NCBI RefSeq assembly: GCF_022376445.1
Contig: NW_025954961.1
Span: forward strand, 620,001 to 684,000
Direction of reading: 5' to 3'
Length of the DNA stretch: 64,000 nt
Source of the DNA: Fomitopsis serialis
Taxonomy: Eukaryota > Basidiomycota > Agaricomycetes > Polyporales > Fomitopsidaceae
The notes beneath the pieces were generated by a model. The model saw only the letters and a program-made list of their open reading frames with translations, searched no databases and was not told the DNA's origin. The position numbers and the translations under genes are program-made. Positions 8,525 to 17,753 of the stretch are shown here, piece by piece. The number at the start of each line of letters is the position of its first letter. The first letter of the stretch is position 1.

Positions 8525-11500
8525 CGAGGGAGTGGTACCCCAACGGCGAATACACATATTAACAACACACACACGGATGTTTTATCGGCAACAGGCTCAT
8601 CTCGACGCCCCCGAAGGCCAACCGTACCCCCTGCCTGCGATAGGCCTAATGACGGGGCAGCGAACACACGCGGCAGGGCCAGCTCCGTTCCCGCAGACGC
8701 CGCCGGAGCAGGCTTTCTCACAGCCCAGGCGTTGGACGTGCCGTCTGGACAGCGGCATGTCGGGCAAGAATCTCTTAACAGTGCACCCGCTCCACCCAGT
8801 CCAAGACCCAGCATACAGAGTACTCACCCTGATAGAAGACCGCCACGGGGCGGCCGCAAGACGAAAGCAGGTTTGATTATTGGATCCCTAAATATGAGCG
8901 GAAGGGGCTCCTTCGCATCCGGCGTACCTACGAATAAGTGGTCAGCCATCAATCAAGTAACTCGAGACTCCAAGATAGGTGTTCTCGCCCTACAGGAAAC
9001 ACATCTCAGCGACGAACAGGTAGGCAGGGTCCATGACCTTTTCGGGAGACGCCTCCGTGTCTGCCACTTCCCGGCGCCCAACACCCCTAACGCGCAGGGA
9101 GTTGCCATTGTTCTAAACCGTGAGTTAGTCAACATCAATAACGTCAAGACGCATGAAGTGATACCGGGTCGTGCGATATACATGGTCCTTGACTGGCATG
9201 CGGATCGCCGCCTACGAATACTGAATATATACGCACCAAACTCGACGCAGGATAATTGCGCTTTCTGGGGAATGATAACGGATCGCCTAACGCACCTACG
9301 CCTTGCGAAGCCGGATGTCATACTAGGTGATTTCAACATCGTAGAGGATTCGATAGACCGCATCCCGGTGAAACCAGATGCGTCGCCGGCTGTCGAGGCC
9401 CTGCAAACACTCATAAGGTCCTTTCACCTCCTGGATGGGTGGCGTGAATCCCACCAATCTGAGAAGGATTACTCCTTCCCACAACGAGGCAGTACCTCTC
9501 GCTCCCGCCTTGACCGCATATATGCAACGGAGGACCTTCTACTCTCGTCAGCAGACTGGTCGATTGTGACAACGGACGTACCAACAGATCATCGTCTAGT
9601 CTGCGCTAACCTCAGTGCGGCGTCGGCACCGTATGTAGGGAAAGGACGCTGGGCCCTGCCCCTTCACCTACTTAGGGATGAGAGTTTTATGAGCGAGGTC
9701 GTGCGAGTTGGTGTGAACGTGGAAAAATCGATGGAAAAGTACGCCTCGAACCAAACAAGGACTGACTCTCTGAACCCGCAATCAATCTTTGCGGCCTTCA
9801 AAGATGACCTAGCACAGATGGCTAGAGACCGCATGCGCAAGAAAGTCCCCAAACTAGATGCCGCTATCGCCAAGCTGCAAAGAGCCCTAACCGACCTCCA
9901 GGCTGAGCAAGATTTCATCACCAATACAGTGAAGCAGACCGAGGCCGCGATCGTAACGGACCGGATCTGTGAACTCATGAAGAAGAGAGGCGCGACGGCT
10001 AGATCCATGATAACTGCCCGATACGCCTTGAACGCGGAAACACCATCAGCATACTGGTCAAGAATAAATAGGGAGAAGAAGCCCCGTGATCTGATGTTCT
10101 CCCTCCGCAACCCTGGCACTTCGCCGCCGACATACGAGACGAGGTCAGACAAGATGGCGGAGGCGGCAAGAAAGTATCACGACGAACTACAGTCCGCTGG
10201 AGTTGGCAACGATGGTGTCCTCGAAATGCAGCGGGAAGACGCAATCCGTGAAACTTTAGCGTCTCTTCCCCCACCCCTCCCAGAGGATGCTTGTGCAGAC
10301 CTAGATGAAGCAGTCTCAACGGATGATGTAGAACGCGCCTTGAAAAAAGCACAAACCGGGAAGGCTCCAGGACTCGACGGCCTGCCCTATGAGCTGTGGA
10401 AGGACCTGTCAGCTCGCTGTAATGCAGCGAAGACGCGAGGCCTAGATACCTTCGACTGTATAAGAACACTCACCCTTCTTTTCAATGACATCGACCTCTT
10501 CGGGATTCTGCCAGGGTCCCGTTTCACGGAAGGATGGATATGCCCGCTATACAAAAAGGGAGATAGAAGAGACATCAGTAACTATAGGCCAATAACACTG
10601 CTCAACTCAGACTACAAACTGTATACGCGAATATTGGCAACAAAACTTGGCTCGGTCGTGCCGAAGATTGTGCACCCGAATCAGGCCGGCTTTGTGCCAG
10701 GGCGCCATATCGAGGATCAAACGCAGCTCGCCCGAACGATGACGGACTTCTGCGAAGCTACCGAGGAAGATGGAGTAATTGTAGCCTTGGATCAGGAAAA
10801 GGCGTACGATAAGATTGCGCATGACTACCTCTGGAAAGTATTGCAAGCTTTCGGCTTCTCGCCGGCTTTCATAGCCAAGGTGAAACGACTGTATGAACAC
10901 GCCGAAACGGTGGTGATAATAAACGGGGAGAAAAGCATACCTTTCCGAGTTGTACGGGGCGTTCGGCAGGGCGATCCTCTGTCCTGCCTGCTGTTCATCC
11001 TAGCAATTGAGCCCTTAGCGTGCATGCTGCGTGCGTCGCCCATGGCGGGGTTCCGGATACCTGGGATGGCTGACAGACTCATTACTACCCTCTTTGCGGA
11101 TGACACGACAGCTTACCTCTCCAAGTCCGACAGATGGTCAGATCTATGGACGATCCTGCTGCGATGGTGCGTAGCATCCAGAGCGCGCTTCAACGATAAT
11201 AAGACGGAAGTCATACCGGTCGGAAGCCTAGAATACAGACAAGAAGTAGTCGCGACCAGATCCATGAACCCCGACAGCCTAGACTCGGACTTCCCCCCTT
11301 CCGTACATATTGCAACGGAAGGGGAAGCCGTGCGTATTCTGGGGGCATGGGTTGGGAACCAAGTCAATGATGCTGCAGTATGGGCACCAGTTATGACTAA
11401 AATGAACCTTTTCCTAGACCGATGGGGTCGTTGTCACCCGACTTTCCGAGGGAAAAGGCATATTGTCCAGATGGGCCCCGGCGGCATGTCTCAATACCTG

Positions 11501-13729
11501 ACGAAAGTACAAGGAATGCCTAAGACAATAGAGAACACCCTGGCTAAAATGATCCGGGATTTCGTCTGGAACTCACCGCGACCCGGGCCAGTCAACCTAG
11601 CAACATTGTACCGTCCCGTCGAAGAAGGCGGCCTCGGTATCCTGGATATTAAGTCGCGTAACGAGGCTATAGAGCTAACGTGGATAAAGCGATACCTGGA
11701 CATGTCCGAAAACCGCCCTATATGGGCCTATGTGGTCGATGCGCTGCTAAGCAACGCAGTGACCGCCGACGCCGGAGCTATCCGACCAATTTCCCAGATC
11801 AACACTTTTCTGCAATCTTGGTCTCCCGCAATACATGGGAAATCTCGCCTACCGGACTACCTGGTAAAGATGCTGCGGGTAGGCCGCAAATACAACGTCA
11901 GCTTCGCGGCAATAAAGCTGACCAGGGCCATTAAGGAGGACCTACCGGCCTGGTACCATCTGGGAGCTGATCGCCACCTTCGACGCCTGAATAACACAAA
12001 AATAAGCGACTGTCTCCGGAACTCCCACAACGTGTTACGAGTCACGGACCTCGTACGGATGGCAGGACGACACAACAAACAGAACGGCCACGACCCATGT
12101 GGCTGTCAGCCGTGCCAAAAGGACCAAGAGTCTGGCTGCAGGCATACCCTACAATGCTGCGCTGCCGCTGCCCGCATCCTCACTATGATCCGCCCGAAGT
12201 GGCACCCGGACCACCCGTCGCCAGAGGATGGTTTATCCCTGACGCACAGGAGACTGGAAGCGAATATGAAGGCTCTCGAATCCGAGGATGAGGTCCTTTT
12301 TGACCCCTCGTTGACTGAAAGAGGTGGGGTATCAGAGGCTTTCCGCGCTTTCGTGGACCCAACAGCCCACGACAACCCTCCAGCCATACGCCGCCGTGTT
12401 GGGCGGGTCGTAGAGGAAGAAGCGGTGACAGCGTACGTTATACTAGGACGAACCCCGCCTGCAAACGACCCCGACCTCCATGCCAGGGTGGAAACAGCTG
12501 CCTGGTTCGGACAGGGAGATGAGAAGAACCGGACCCTCAGTTTTGTATGCCCCCGAGTACAAGACTCCAGCATCGAAGGCGAGATACGTGCCGCCTTGGC
12601 TGCGTGCAGACTCACGCCATTAGATGCCCCCCTACACTACGTGTGTGAGTCAAAGTTCCTAGTAGGAGCGCTGTCCACTAACCTCCTGACGTGGGAAGAC
12701 AAGGGCTGGATTGATGTACGATACTCTGAGCCCCTCCGAGCACTGGTGAATGCTCTCCGGAAGCGATGTGCCCCTACTTTCCTGAAACGAGCAGCGACGC
12801 CGGACGAATGGAGGCGAATAGACTGGGCGCGCCTCCTCTTTACGGATGGTGCCGAGGAGGGCGGCCCCGACTCTGTTGCTTTGACGCGGGATGCCGCTTT
12901 CGACCTGTCCGGGGCTCGCCTTCTTTGCCTCTCACAGCGTCTGGCGTACAGGGGGATACGTCTTTCAGTCGTCACGGAAGACAGGAGACACGCACTTGTA
13001 AACATGGCGGAGACGGTGGATAATACGCGCACCGCTGGCTCCCCACAACTTCGGGCGGAAGATGTATGGCGGAGCCTCCGGCGCCACAGGGACCTTCGGC
13101 CTCAAATATCAGACTTTTTATGGAAAGTAATGCACCAGGCTTTCAAAATAGGCTCATTCTGGTCCAAGATACCGGGATATGAGGCTAGAGGATCATGCCC
13201 AGTGTGTGGAGAAGTGGAATCTATCTCACACATCCTGCTCACGTGCCAGGCAATTGGTAGAGAGCTGGTCTGGTCACTCGCGCGTTCCTTATGGGAAAGA
13301 AAGGGTCTCCCCTGGTCAGTACCGTCCCTGGCGGATATCCTAGGGATCGGGACCAAGGTATGGACGGTTCCAGGCAGGCGAAAGCGTCGCGAGGGCGCAT
13401 CACGCTTCTGGCGTGTCCTCATCTCGGAATCGGTTTATTTCATATGGAAGCTACGCTGCGAACGGGTAATAGCGCACGCGGACGAAGAGGGCTGGCAGCA
13501 CTCTGTGGATAGTGTCCGAAGCCGCTGGCTGTGCGCAATGAACCTTCGCTTACATACAGATATGGATATGACGCATCGCCGTTTTGGGCGGAAAGCCCTG
13601 AAGGCGCAGAGTGTTCTGGCGACCTGGAACGGGGTAATTCACGATGAACGTGCACTTCCGTATGAATGGAACGAGCTGCCAAAGGTTTTAGTGGGTATAC
13701 TGCTCCGCGTCCCTCTTGATGCGGGGTAG
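8525..13729 (+). CDS. LINE ORF2: endonuclease / reverse transcriptase
   Basis: Drives target-primed reverse transcription. The frame is open from 8,525 (after TAG at 8,522) to TAG at 13,727-13,729 with no break over 5.2 kb. The first in-frame ATG (8,894) falls inside the endonuclease domain, so translation probably starts upstream at a non-ATG codon or by reinitiation. Counting from 8,732: AP-type endonuclease about 48-295 (LQETHL, GDFN, SRLDRIY, TDHR); reverse transcriptase about 550-830 (KAPGLDGLP, ALDQEKAYDK, VRQGDPLS, catalytic FADD near 788); an RNase H-like stretch in the C-terminal third (SSIEGEIRAALAA, GWIDVRYSEPL) without a clear first YTDGS strand; and a C-x2-C-x8-H-x4-C knuckle near 1,489 (CPVCGEVESISHILLTC). 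Catalytic motifs look intact, so this copy may be young or its consensus well covered. Confidence 0.93.
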   Translation, partial: RGSGTPTANTHINNTHTDVLSATGSSRRPRRPTVPPACDRPNDGAANTRGRASSVPADAAGAGFLTAQALDVPSGQRHVGQESLNSAPAPPSPRPSIQSTHPDRRPPRGGRKTKAGLIIGSLNMSGRGSFASGVPTNKWSAINQVTRDSKIGVLALQETHLSDEQVGRVHDLFGRRLRVCHFPAPNTPNAQGVAIVLNRELVNINNVKTHEVIPGRAIYMVLDWHADRRLRILNIYAPNSTQDNCAFWGMITDRLTHLRLAKPDVILGDFNIVEDSIDRIPVKPDASPAVEALQTLIRSFHLLDGWRESHQSEKDYSFPQRGSTSRSRLDRIYATEDLLLSSADWSIVTTDVPTDHRLVCANLSAASAPYVGKGRWALPLHLLRDESFMSEVVRVGVNVEKSMEKYASNQTRTDSLNPQSIFAAFKDDLAQMARDRMRKKVPKLDAAIAKLQRALTDLQAEQDFITNTVKQTEAAIVTDRICELMKKRGATARSMITARYALNAETPSAYWSRINREKKPRDLMFSLRNPGTSPPTYETRSDKMAEAARKYHDELQSAGVGNDGVLEMQREDAIRETLASLPPPLPEDACADLDEAVSTDDVERALKKAQTGKAPGLDGLPYELWKDLSARCNAAKTRGLDTFDCIRTLTLLFNDIDLFGILPGSRFTEGWICPLYKKGDRRDISNYRPITLLNSDYKLYTRILATKLGSVVPKIVHPNQAGFVPGRHIEDQTQLARTMTDFCEATEEDGVIVALDQEKAYDKIAHDYLWKVLQAFGFSPAFIAKVKRLYEHAETVVIINGEKSIPFRVVRGVRQGDPLSCLLFILAIEPLACMLRASPMAGFRIPGMADRLITTLFADDTTAYLSKSDRWSDLWTILLRWCVASRARFNDNKTEVIPVGSLEYRQEVVATRSMNPDSLDSDFPPSVHIATEGEAVRILGAWVGNQVNDAAVWAPVMTKMNLFLDRWGRCHPTFRGKRHIVQMGPGGMSQYLTKVQGMPKTIENTLAKMIRDFVWNSPRPGPVNLATLYRPVEEGGLGILDIKSRNEAIELTWIKRYLDMSENRPIWAYVVDALLSNAVTADAGAIRPISQINTFLQSWSPAIHGKSRLPDYLVKMLRVGRKYNVSFAAIKLTRAIKEDLPAWYHLGADRHLRRLNNTKISDCLRNSHNVLRVTDLVRMAGRHNKQNGHDPCGCQPCQKDQESGCRHTLQCCAAAARILTMIRPKWHPDHPSPEDGLSLTHRRLEANMKALESEDEVLFDPSLTERGGVSEAFRAFVDPTAHDNPPAIRRRVGRVVEEEAVTAYVILGRTPPANDPDLHARVETAAWFGQGDEKNRTLSFVCPRVQDSSIEGEIRAALAACRLTPLDAPLHYVCESKFLVGALSTNLLTWEDKGWIDVRYSEPLRALVNALRKRCAPTFLKRAATPDEWRRIDWARLLFTDGAEEGGPDSVALTRDAAFDLSGARLLCLSQRLAYRGIRLSVVTEDRRHALVNMAETVDNTRTAGSPQLRAEDVWRSLRRHRDLRPQISDFLWKVMHQAFKIGSFWSKIPGYEARGSCPVCGEVESISHILLTCQAIGRELVWSLARSLWERKGLPWSVPSLADILGIGTKVWTVPGRRKRREGASRFWRVLISESVYFIWKLRCERVIAHADEEGWQHSVDSVRSRWLCAMNLRLHTDMDMTHRRFGRKALKAQSVLATWNGVIHDERALPYEWNELPKVLVGILLRVPLDAG

Positions 13730-13866
13730 CCGAGTCCCACACTGGCCGGTTGCCGGCCGTGCGTAAACGCATTTTCGCCCTTGGAAGTTTTTGCGGGTTT
13801 TCCCGCTGACTGGCTGACTCACCGGGGCCGACCTATTGTCGTCTGCTGGGAGCCATTGCAGCCCTC

Positions 13867-13867
<1 letters not shown>

Positions 13868-13904
<37 letters not shown>
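13868..13904 (+). repeat. Poly(A) tail of the LINE (37 A)
   Basis: An uninterrupted A37 tract 138 bp after the ORF2 stop, immediately followed by the 3' target-site duplication. It marks the priming end of the insertion. Confidence 0.95.
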
Positions 13905-13906
<2 letters not shown>

Positions 13907-13918
13907 CCCTGTGTGTAC
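13904..13918 (+). repeat. LINE target-site duplication, 3' copy
   Basis: AGACCCTGTGTGTAC identical to 1,671-1,685; the first A may belong to the poly(A) tail. Confidence 0.85.
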
Positions 13919-14915
13919 TGTACGCTTCGATTTGAGGCTAAGCCATCACGTTCGCCACAGCATTTGTACCACCCGCAGCGGAAAGGGCTCTCGGGCTCGG
14001 GCCATAACGCACAGACCCTGCAGCGCCAATGGTCATCGACATTGTCTAATTTCCCAAGACCGTCAACACGGCGCGGCGCGGAAATGTCATCGAGAGGCAA
14101 CCAGTCACCTTGGTAGTCAGCGGTCAATGGTTGCGTCTGGGCGATCTTCCGGATCGCGCTATCCATGGGGTATCCCCGTGTCGCCCGGCCTCGACACACC
14201 GCTGCTCAGCCAGTCCTGACCTGAGAAACGAGTTAACCATTGATAGTGTGCCGGCCAATCGGGTCCGCTGGTAAGTCCGCATTGCTGGGCGGTCTCCTGT
14301 CGGACGAGGCATTGCTGCTCAACGCTAATGGCGGTGGCCAGCCCCGAAGCAGCACGTCCCAGCGAGCTAAAGCTGCTTGAGGCGAGTTCTACAGGGAGGG
14401 CGAGCAAGGCCCGGAGGGACCGGAGGCGGGGGGCGCGGCTTCGGATAGTGTGGTCAACCCGATCACAGCGATCTCGAGTGCTCGAGATGGACGAATCGGC
14501 ACATGTTATTCGGACGTACCGGTGTGCTAGGTGGCTGCTAGTCTGCGAAGCCAGCGGGCGATGTAAGACGGATTGACGAGTCTAGGAAGAGCGCGGACGG
14601 ACGGGTGGACGGCAGTGTTAGTGATGATGAACACGCAATGAATAGTAGATAGATGGATGTACGATACGATCTTGACAGGGACAGCAATACGAGAGCGTGA
14701 TGAGCGTGGCCATGAGACATAGAATGGATACAACTGTAGGAGGGAGCAAATACGAATAAGTTAGATGCGCGTGGACCGAGGAATAGATGATGCGGGGTCT
14801 AAGGAAAGATGATCGTACCGTGTACACTAGTGGACCGCGCCGGGTCCGTCATCATCATGCAAATACAGACACATCCTGTCCTGTCCGTCCAAGCAATGTC
14901 CCAACTATGGGTCCG
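13919..14915. other. Flank downstream of the LINE; possible disrupted minus-strand ORF
   Basis: On the minus strand a frame from about 14,199 to the LINE junction encodes a Cys-bearing segment (WRCRVCALWPEP, then FRCGWYKCCGE). If the LINE and one duplication copy are removed, that frame ends seven codons later (LTALHRL-stop), so the LINE would sit near its C-terminus. I recognise no family. From 14,560 to 14,915 I see only intergenic sequence. Confidence 0.3.
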
Positions 14916-16240
14916 TCACAGTCCCATCCTTTCCGCCAACGTCCGATCCGTGCTGTCGAATGCTGGTAGGTTGTTCTGTCCCCGCCCACTCCGGCGGCCT
15001 CCTCCTCCCCCACCGCCAGACCGTCCTCCACCATTCCGCCGGGACGTCCGGTCACGGTCTCTCTCCCGCTCGCGGTTCTTCTCACGGTCTTTGTCTCGTT
15101 CTCGGTCACGAACCCGATCCCTGTCGGCGTGAGGTGGGCGGTCGCGCCCCCGGTCGCTATCTGTATGCGGCGGTCGATCACGTCCGCGCGCAATGTCGGT
15201 GTGGGGAGGACGGTCACGTCCGCGATCACTGCCAACATCCGTGTGGGGCGGACGGTCGCGCTCGCGCGGGCGATCAGGTGATCGTGGCCTGCTGCGCTCG
15301 TCCTCCTCGGTGTCCATCCCAGGGGGAGGCTTCCGGTCCACCGACTCTGGACGTCGCTCGCGCGTGTCGCGAGGAGACGAAGCAGCAGATTGTGCGTAGC
15401 TCGCCGCTGAGCCTGGCCGGCCAGACAGATTGGGCGGAGCAGGTGATGCGTGCGACTCTGAGAGCCGTGGCTTTTTCTGTGCTCGGGGACCCGTAGGCGG
15501 GAGCTTGCCCGATCCGTTGGGCCCTGGCGGTGGATAGGACTGTTGTTGTGGATAGTGATTTCGTAGAGGGGCAGGCGACTGCGAATGCGCCTGCACTTTA
15601 GGCATGTATGCTTGGCGGCTATTCGCCGCGAGAGCTTCATGCGACTTGTCGAGCTCTGCACTGTAGGTATGATAGGCGGGTGTGAGAGACATGAGTAGAG
15701 ACAGCAGCGGAGGCAACTCACGAGAGTGACGAAATGACTTGATGAGAATCTGTACATGTGTCAATGTTAATGGTCGCGCCACCACGCCATGTTCTCTGTG
15801 CACACCTTTTAGCGCCCCTTCCAGCTTCTGAACTACCCGCCGCAATGCGCGGACGTCTTCTTTGAGTTTGCCGGTCTCTCCGGCCTTCAAAAGCTCGTAG
15901 AGCTCGTCATTTTCCTCTTGTAGCGTCTTGTATCTCTGTGTGAGAGCTGCGGTGACGGTACTCGATGTCGACGCGGATGTCGCATGGTCACGGATGTGTG
16001 GTAACAATATCGACACCCAAGCTGGTGGCAGTGAAGCAGGGTCCGTCACGGAGGGTGGCGGCTGAGTTGACAGGTATTGGCGGAGGTGTGTAACTTCGTC
16101 CTGCGGCGCGGCATTGAGGTCAATGGGGTGTGCGCGAGTACCCAGAGTACCAAGTATCTCACCGTGAGTTCGGCCACCTGCGCATCTCGTTCTCTCAGAA
16201 GGTTCTCCAGGTCAATCTCTCGGGATGACGGCAGGTCCAT
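14916..16240 (-). CDS. Coiled-coil and Arg/Asp-rich low-complexity protein
   Basis: Unrecognised family. ATG at 16,240 (MDLPSSREIDLENLLRERD). Exons: 16,163-16,240; 15,806-16,100; a 28-nt exon 15,722-15,749; and 14,916-15,660. The introns of 56 and 61 nt flanking the micro-exon are not multiples of three alone but restore the frame together. The N-terminal half is charged and heptad-like (RYKTLQEENDELYELLKAGE, LEGALKD...SAELDKSHEAL), a likely coiled coil. The C-terminal half is disordered: Pro/Ser-rich, then about four copies of GRDRPPHTD, then RD/RE-rich and Gly-rich (RRNGGGRSGGGGG) sequence, typical of RNA-binding or nuclear-speckle proteins. A nuclear RNA-related role is inference only. Confidence 0.75.
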
Positions 16241-17046
16241 GGTGGATGCGAACGGGCAGGCACCGTCGCGGTTGGTGAGTAGAAAGGACTCCGCGACTGG
16301 GACAACGACGCCTCGATAGCGCCTCAGGGAGTCGACGCCACGTGCCCACCGCGCGCTTTCACACAGCGGGCGCGGACGGCGCATACCAAATCGGGTATGT
16401 TTCACTACCACTTCGCCGCTCGGCTCGGACACTCACTGACCGGCGATGGTGCTGGAAGCATGTTGCCTTCAAAGTTTTGTTGGGTCAATGAAGGCGGGTC
16501 TGCACACGGCACTCTCAGATGGATGTGTATTGTTTCGCTGGTTGCGATTGTGATAGTGAAGTCTGACAATTCAAAGGATTACACGAATGAGGATCCTCCC
16601 TGCTCAAGACGACCGTCGCGGTCATACTACACTGGTGATCCAAATTTTGCGTCCGAGATGCCCTGGTAGCGTCCCCTCTATCCAGCCTCCCTCCTTCCCT
16701 CAATAGTATCGTGGTGATGCGGCGAGTTCAGCGTGTATCCTCCCTTAGAACATGGCAAGAGGCGGTGTGGAACCCTCAAGTGCGGTGCGACGAATGCGTG
16801 CGCGTTGCAGAGAGTGTATGTATGGCGGACGTCGGCACGTCCTGCGCAGAGCGCGCCGATGTGTAGCGAGCATGTCGCGGACGTGAGTGGCGGCGGCGGC
16901 GGCGGCGGGTCTTGGGTGGAGCTGACGATGCCCGGGAGACGGTTGGCTACCGATGAGCCCATGCGATAACGGCGACGAATGCGACATGAGGCATATGGGC
17001 ATATGGGTGACGGAGGACAGCGAAGTGCTGCCATAGAGTCGAAGGT
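16241..17046. other. Intergenic; (GGC)n microsatellite
   Basis: No gene is supported. A GGC repeat of about seven units lies near 16,887-16,908. The part next to 16,240 is presumably the promoter of the coiled-coil gene; the part next to 17,046 is 3' flank of the small protein gene. Confidence 0.5.
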
Positions 17047-17262
17047 CTACATGCCGAACAATTTCTTGAAGCCCTTGGCCTTCGACGGGTCGCTGCAGGC
17101 TCGCTTCCTGCCATCGGAGTTCGAGGGACGAAGGACCTGCCGGAGGTCCTCGTACGTGGCGTAGGTGTCGCGAGGTGACTGGGCGGAGACGAAGAGGTTG
17201 AACGTGTGCGGCGCGGCGGGTGCGGTGGGGAAGAAGTTGAAGGCGGCGGTGGTGCAAGACAT
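17047..17262 (-). CDS. Small 71-aa basic protein, unrecognised
   Basis: ATG at 17,262 (MSCTTAAFNFFPTAP). The frame extends upstream, but this is the first ATG with a good context. The N-terminus is hydrophobic and Pro/Ala-rich. The middle is YATYEDLRQVLRPS, and the C-terminus is strongly basic, ending KGFKKLFGM. No CaaX box, signal peptidase pattern or known domain is seen. It is intronless and isolated on the minus strand. It reads like a conserved lineage-specific small protein, but I cannot verify conservation. Confidence 0.45.
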   Translation of the reverse strand: MSCTTAAFNFFPTAPAAPHTFNLFVSAQSPRDTYATYEDLRQVLRPSNSDGRKRACSDPSKAKGFKKLFGM

Positions 17263-17750
17263 CTTCGTCAACGAAGGGAGGACTCGGATGGGCGTGTTAG
17301 AGTGTGATGAGTGAGCTGGTTTGAGAGAGAGGATTTCGTCGCAGACGAGTTCGCTGGCTATGCGGATGCTGATAGGGATCCATAGCGGCAAGGGGCTCAC
17401 CTTATGTACTCGTCGACGAGAAGCCCTGCGTCGCTATCAGTGTGGGCGGGATTGGAGGGGACTCACCAATCCAGACGGACGCACACGCGGACCCACGACG
17501 GCACACATTGTATCCTGGAAACGGATTCCCCGTGTAGCCGACCGTGTGCTGGTGTCCAATGCCTACGCAAGCGAGATGCCTATAGGAGGCCGACAATGAA
17601 GCCTGCCCGGGCGCGCGTCGCGACGCGTTGTGGGCGTATGTTTGACGGTGCTTGGTACTCGTCATGTGCAAACAACCGAAATTTGCCAAAAACGCGCGGC
17701 GTATTTCCTTGACCTCCCTCCAGCTCCCTCCTCTGTTAACGTCGTCTACT
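17263..17750. other. Intergenic, nothing recognised
   Basis: Short open frames on both strands without splice logic or family resemblance. Part must be promoter for the 71-aa gene. Confidence 0.4.
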
Positions 17751-17753
17751 CCA

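Larger units (their letters stand above)
1686..13904 (+). mobile_element. Full-length LINE (non-LTR retrotransposon), about 12.2 kb including a nested 2.2-kb element
   Basis: Evidence for one element is the paired 14-15 bp target-site duplication, the 37-nt poly(A) tail at 13,868-13,904, and the ORF1-ORF2 order. ORF1 is Gag-like with a CCHC knuckle and RGG tail. ORF2 has endonuclease, reverse transcriptase, an RNase H-like region and a terminal zinc knuckle. The layout is a 5' region of about 2.1 kb, ORF1 3,782-8,168 (broken), a spacer of about 0.4 kb, ORF2 to 13,729, and a 3' UTR of 138 bp. The domain set fits the Tad1/I-like group found in fungi, which is inference. Without the nested insertion it is about 10 kb, still long for a fungal LINE, so the 5' part may contain another insertion. 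Confidence 0.85.

Noticed and set aside
13868..13904. Poly-Lys / poly-Phe coding runs
   Set aside because: Translation of the LINE poly(A) tail.
1686..13904. LTR retrotransposon interpretation
   Set aside because: No long direct terminal repeats, integrase or protease; endonuclease plus poly(A) tail indicates a LINE.
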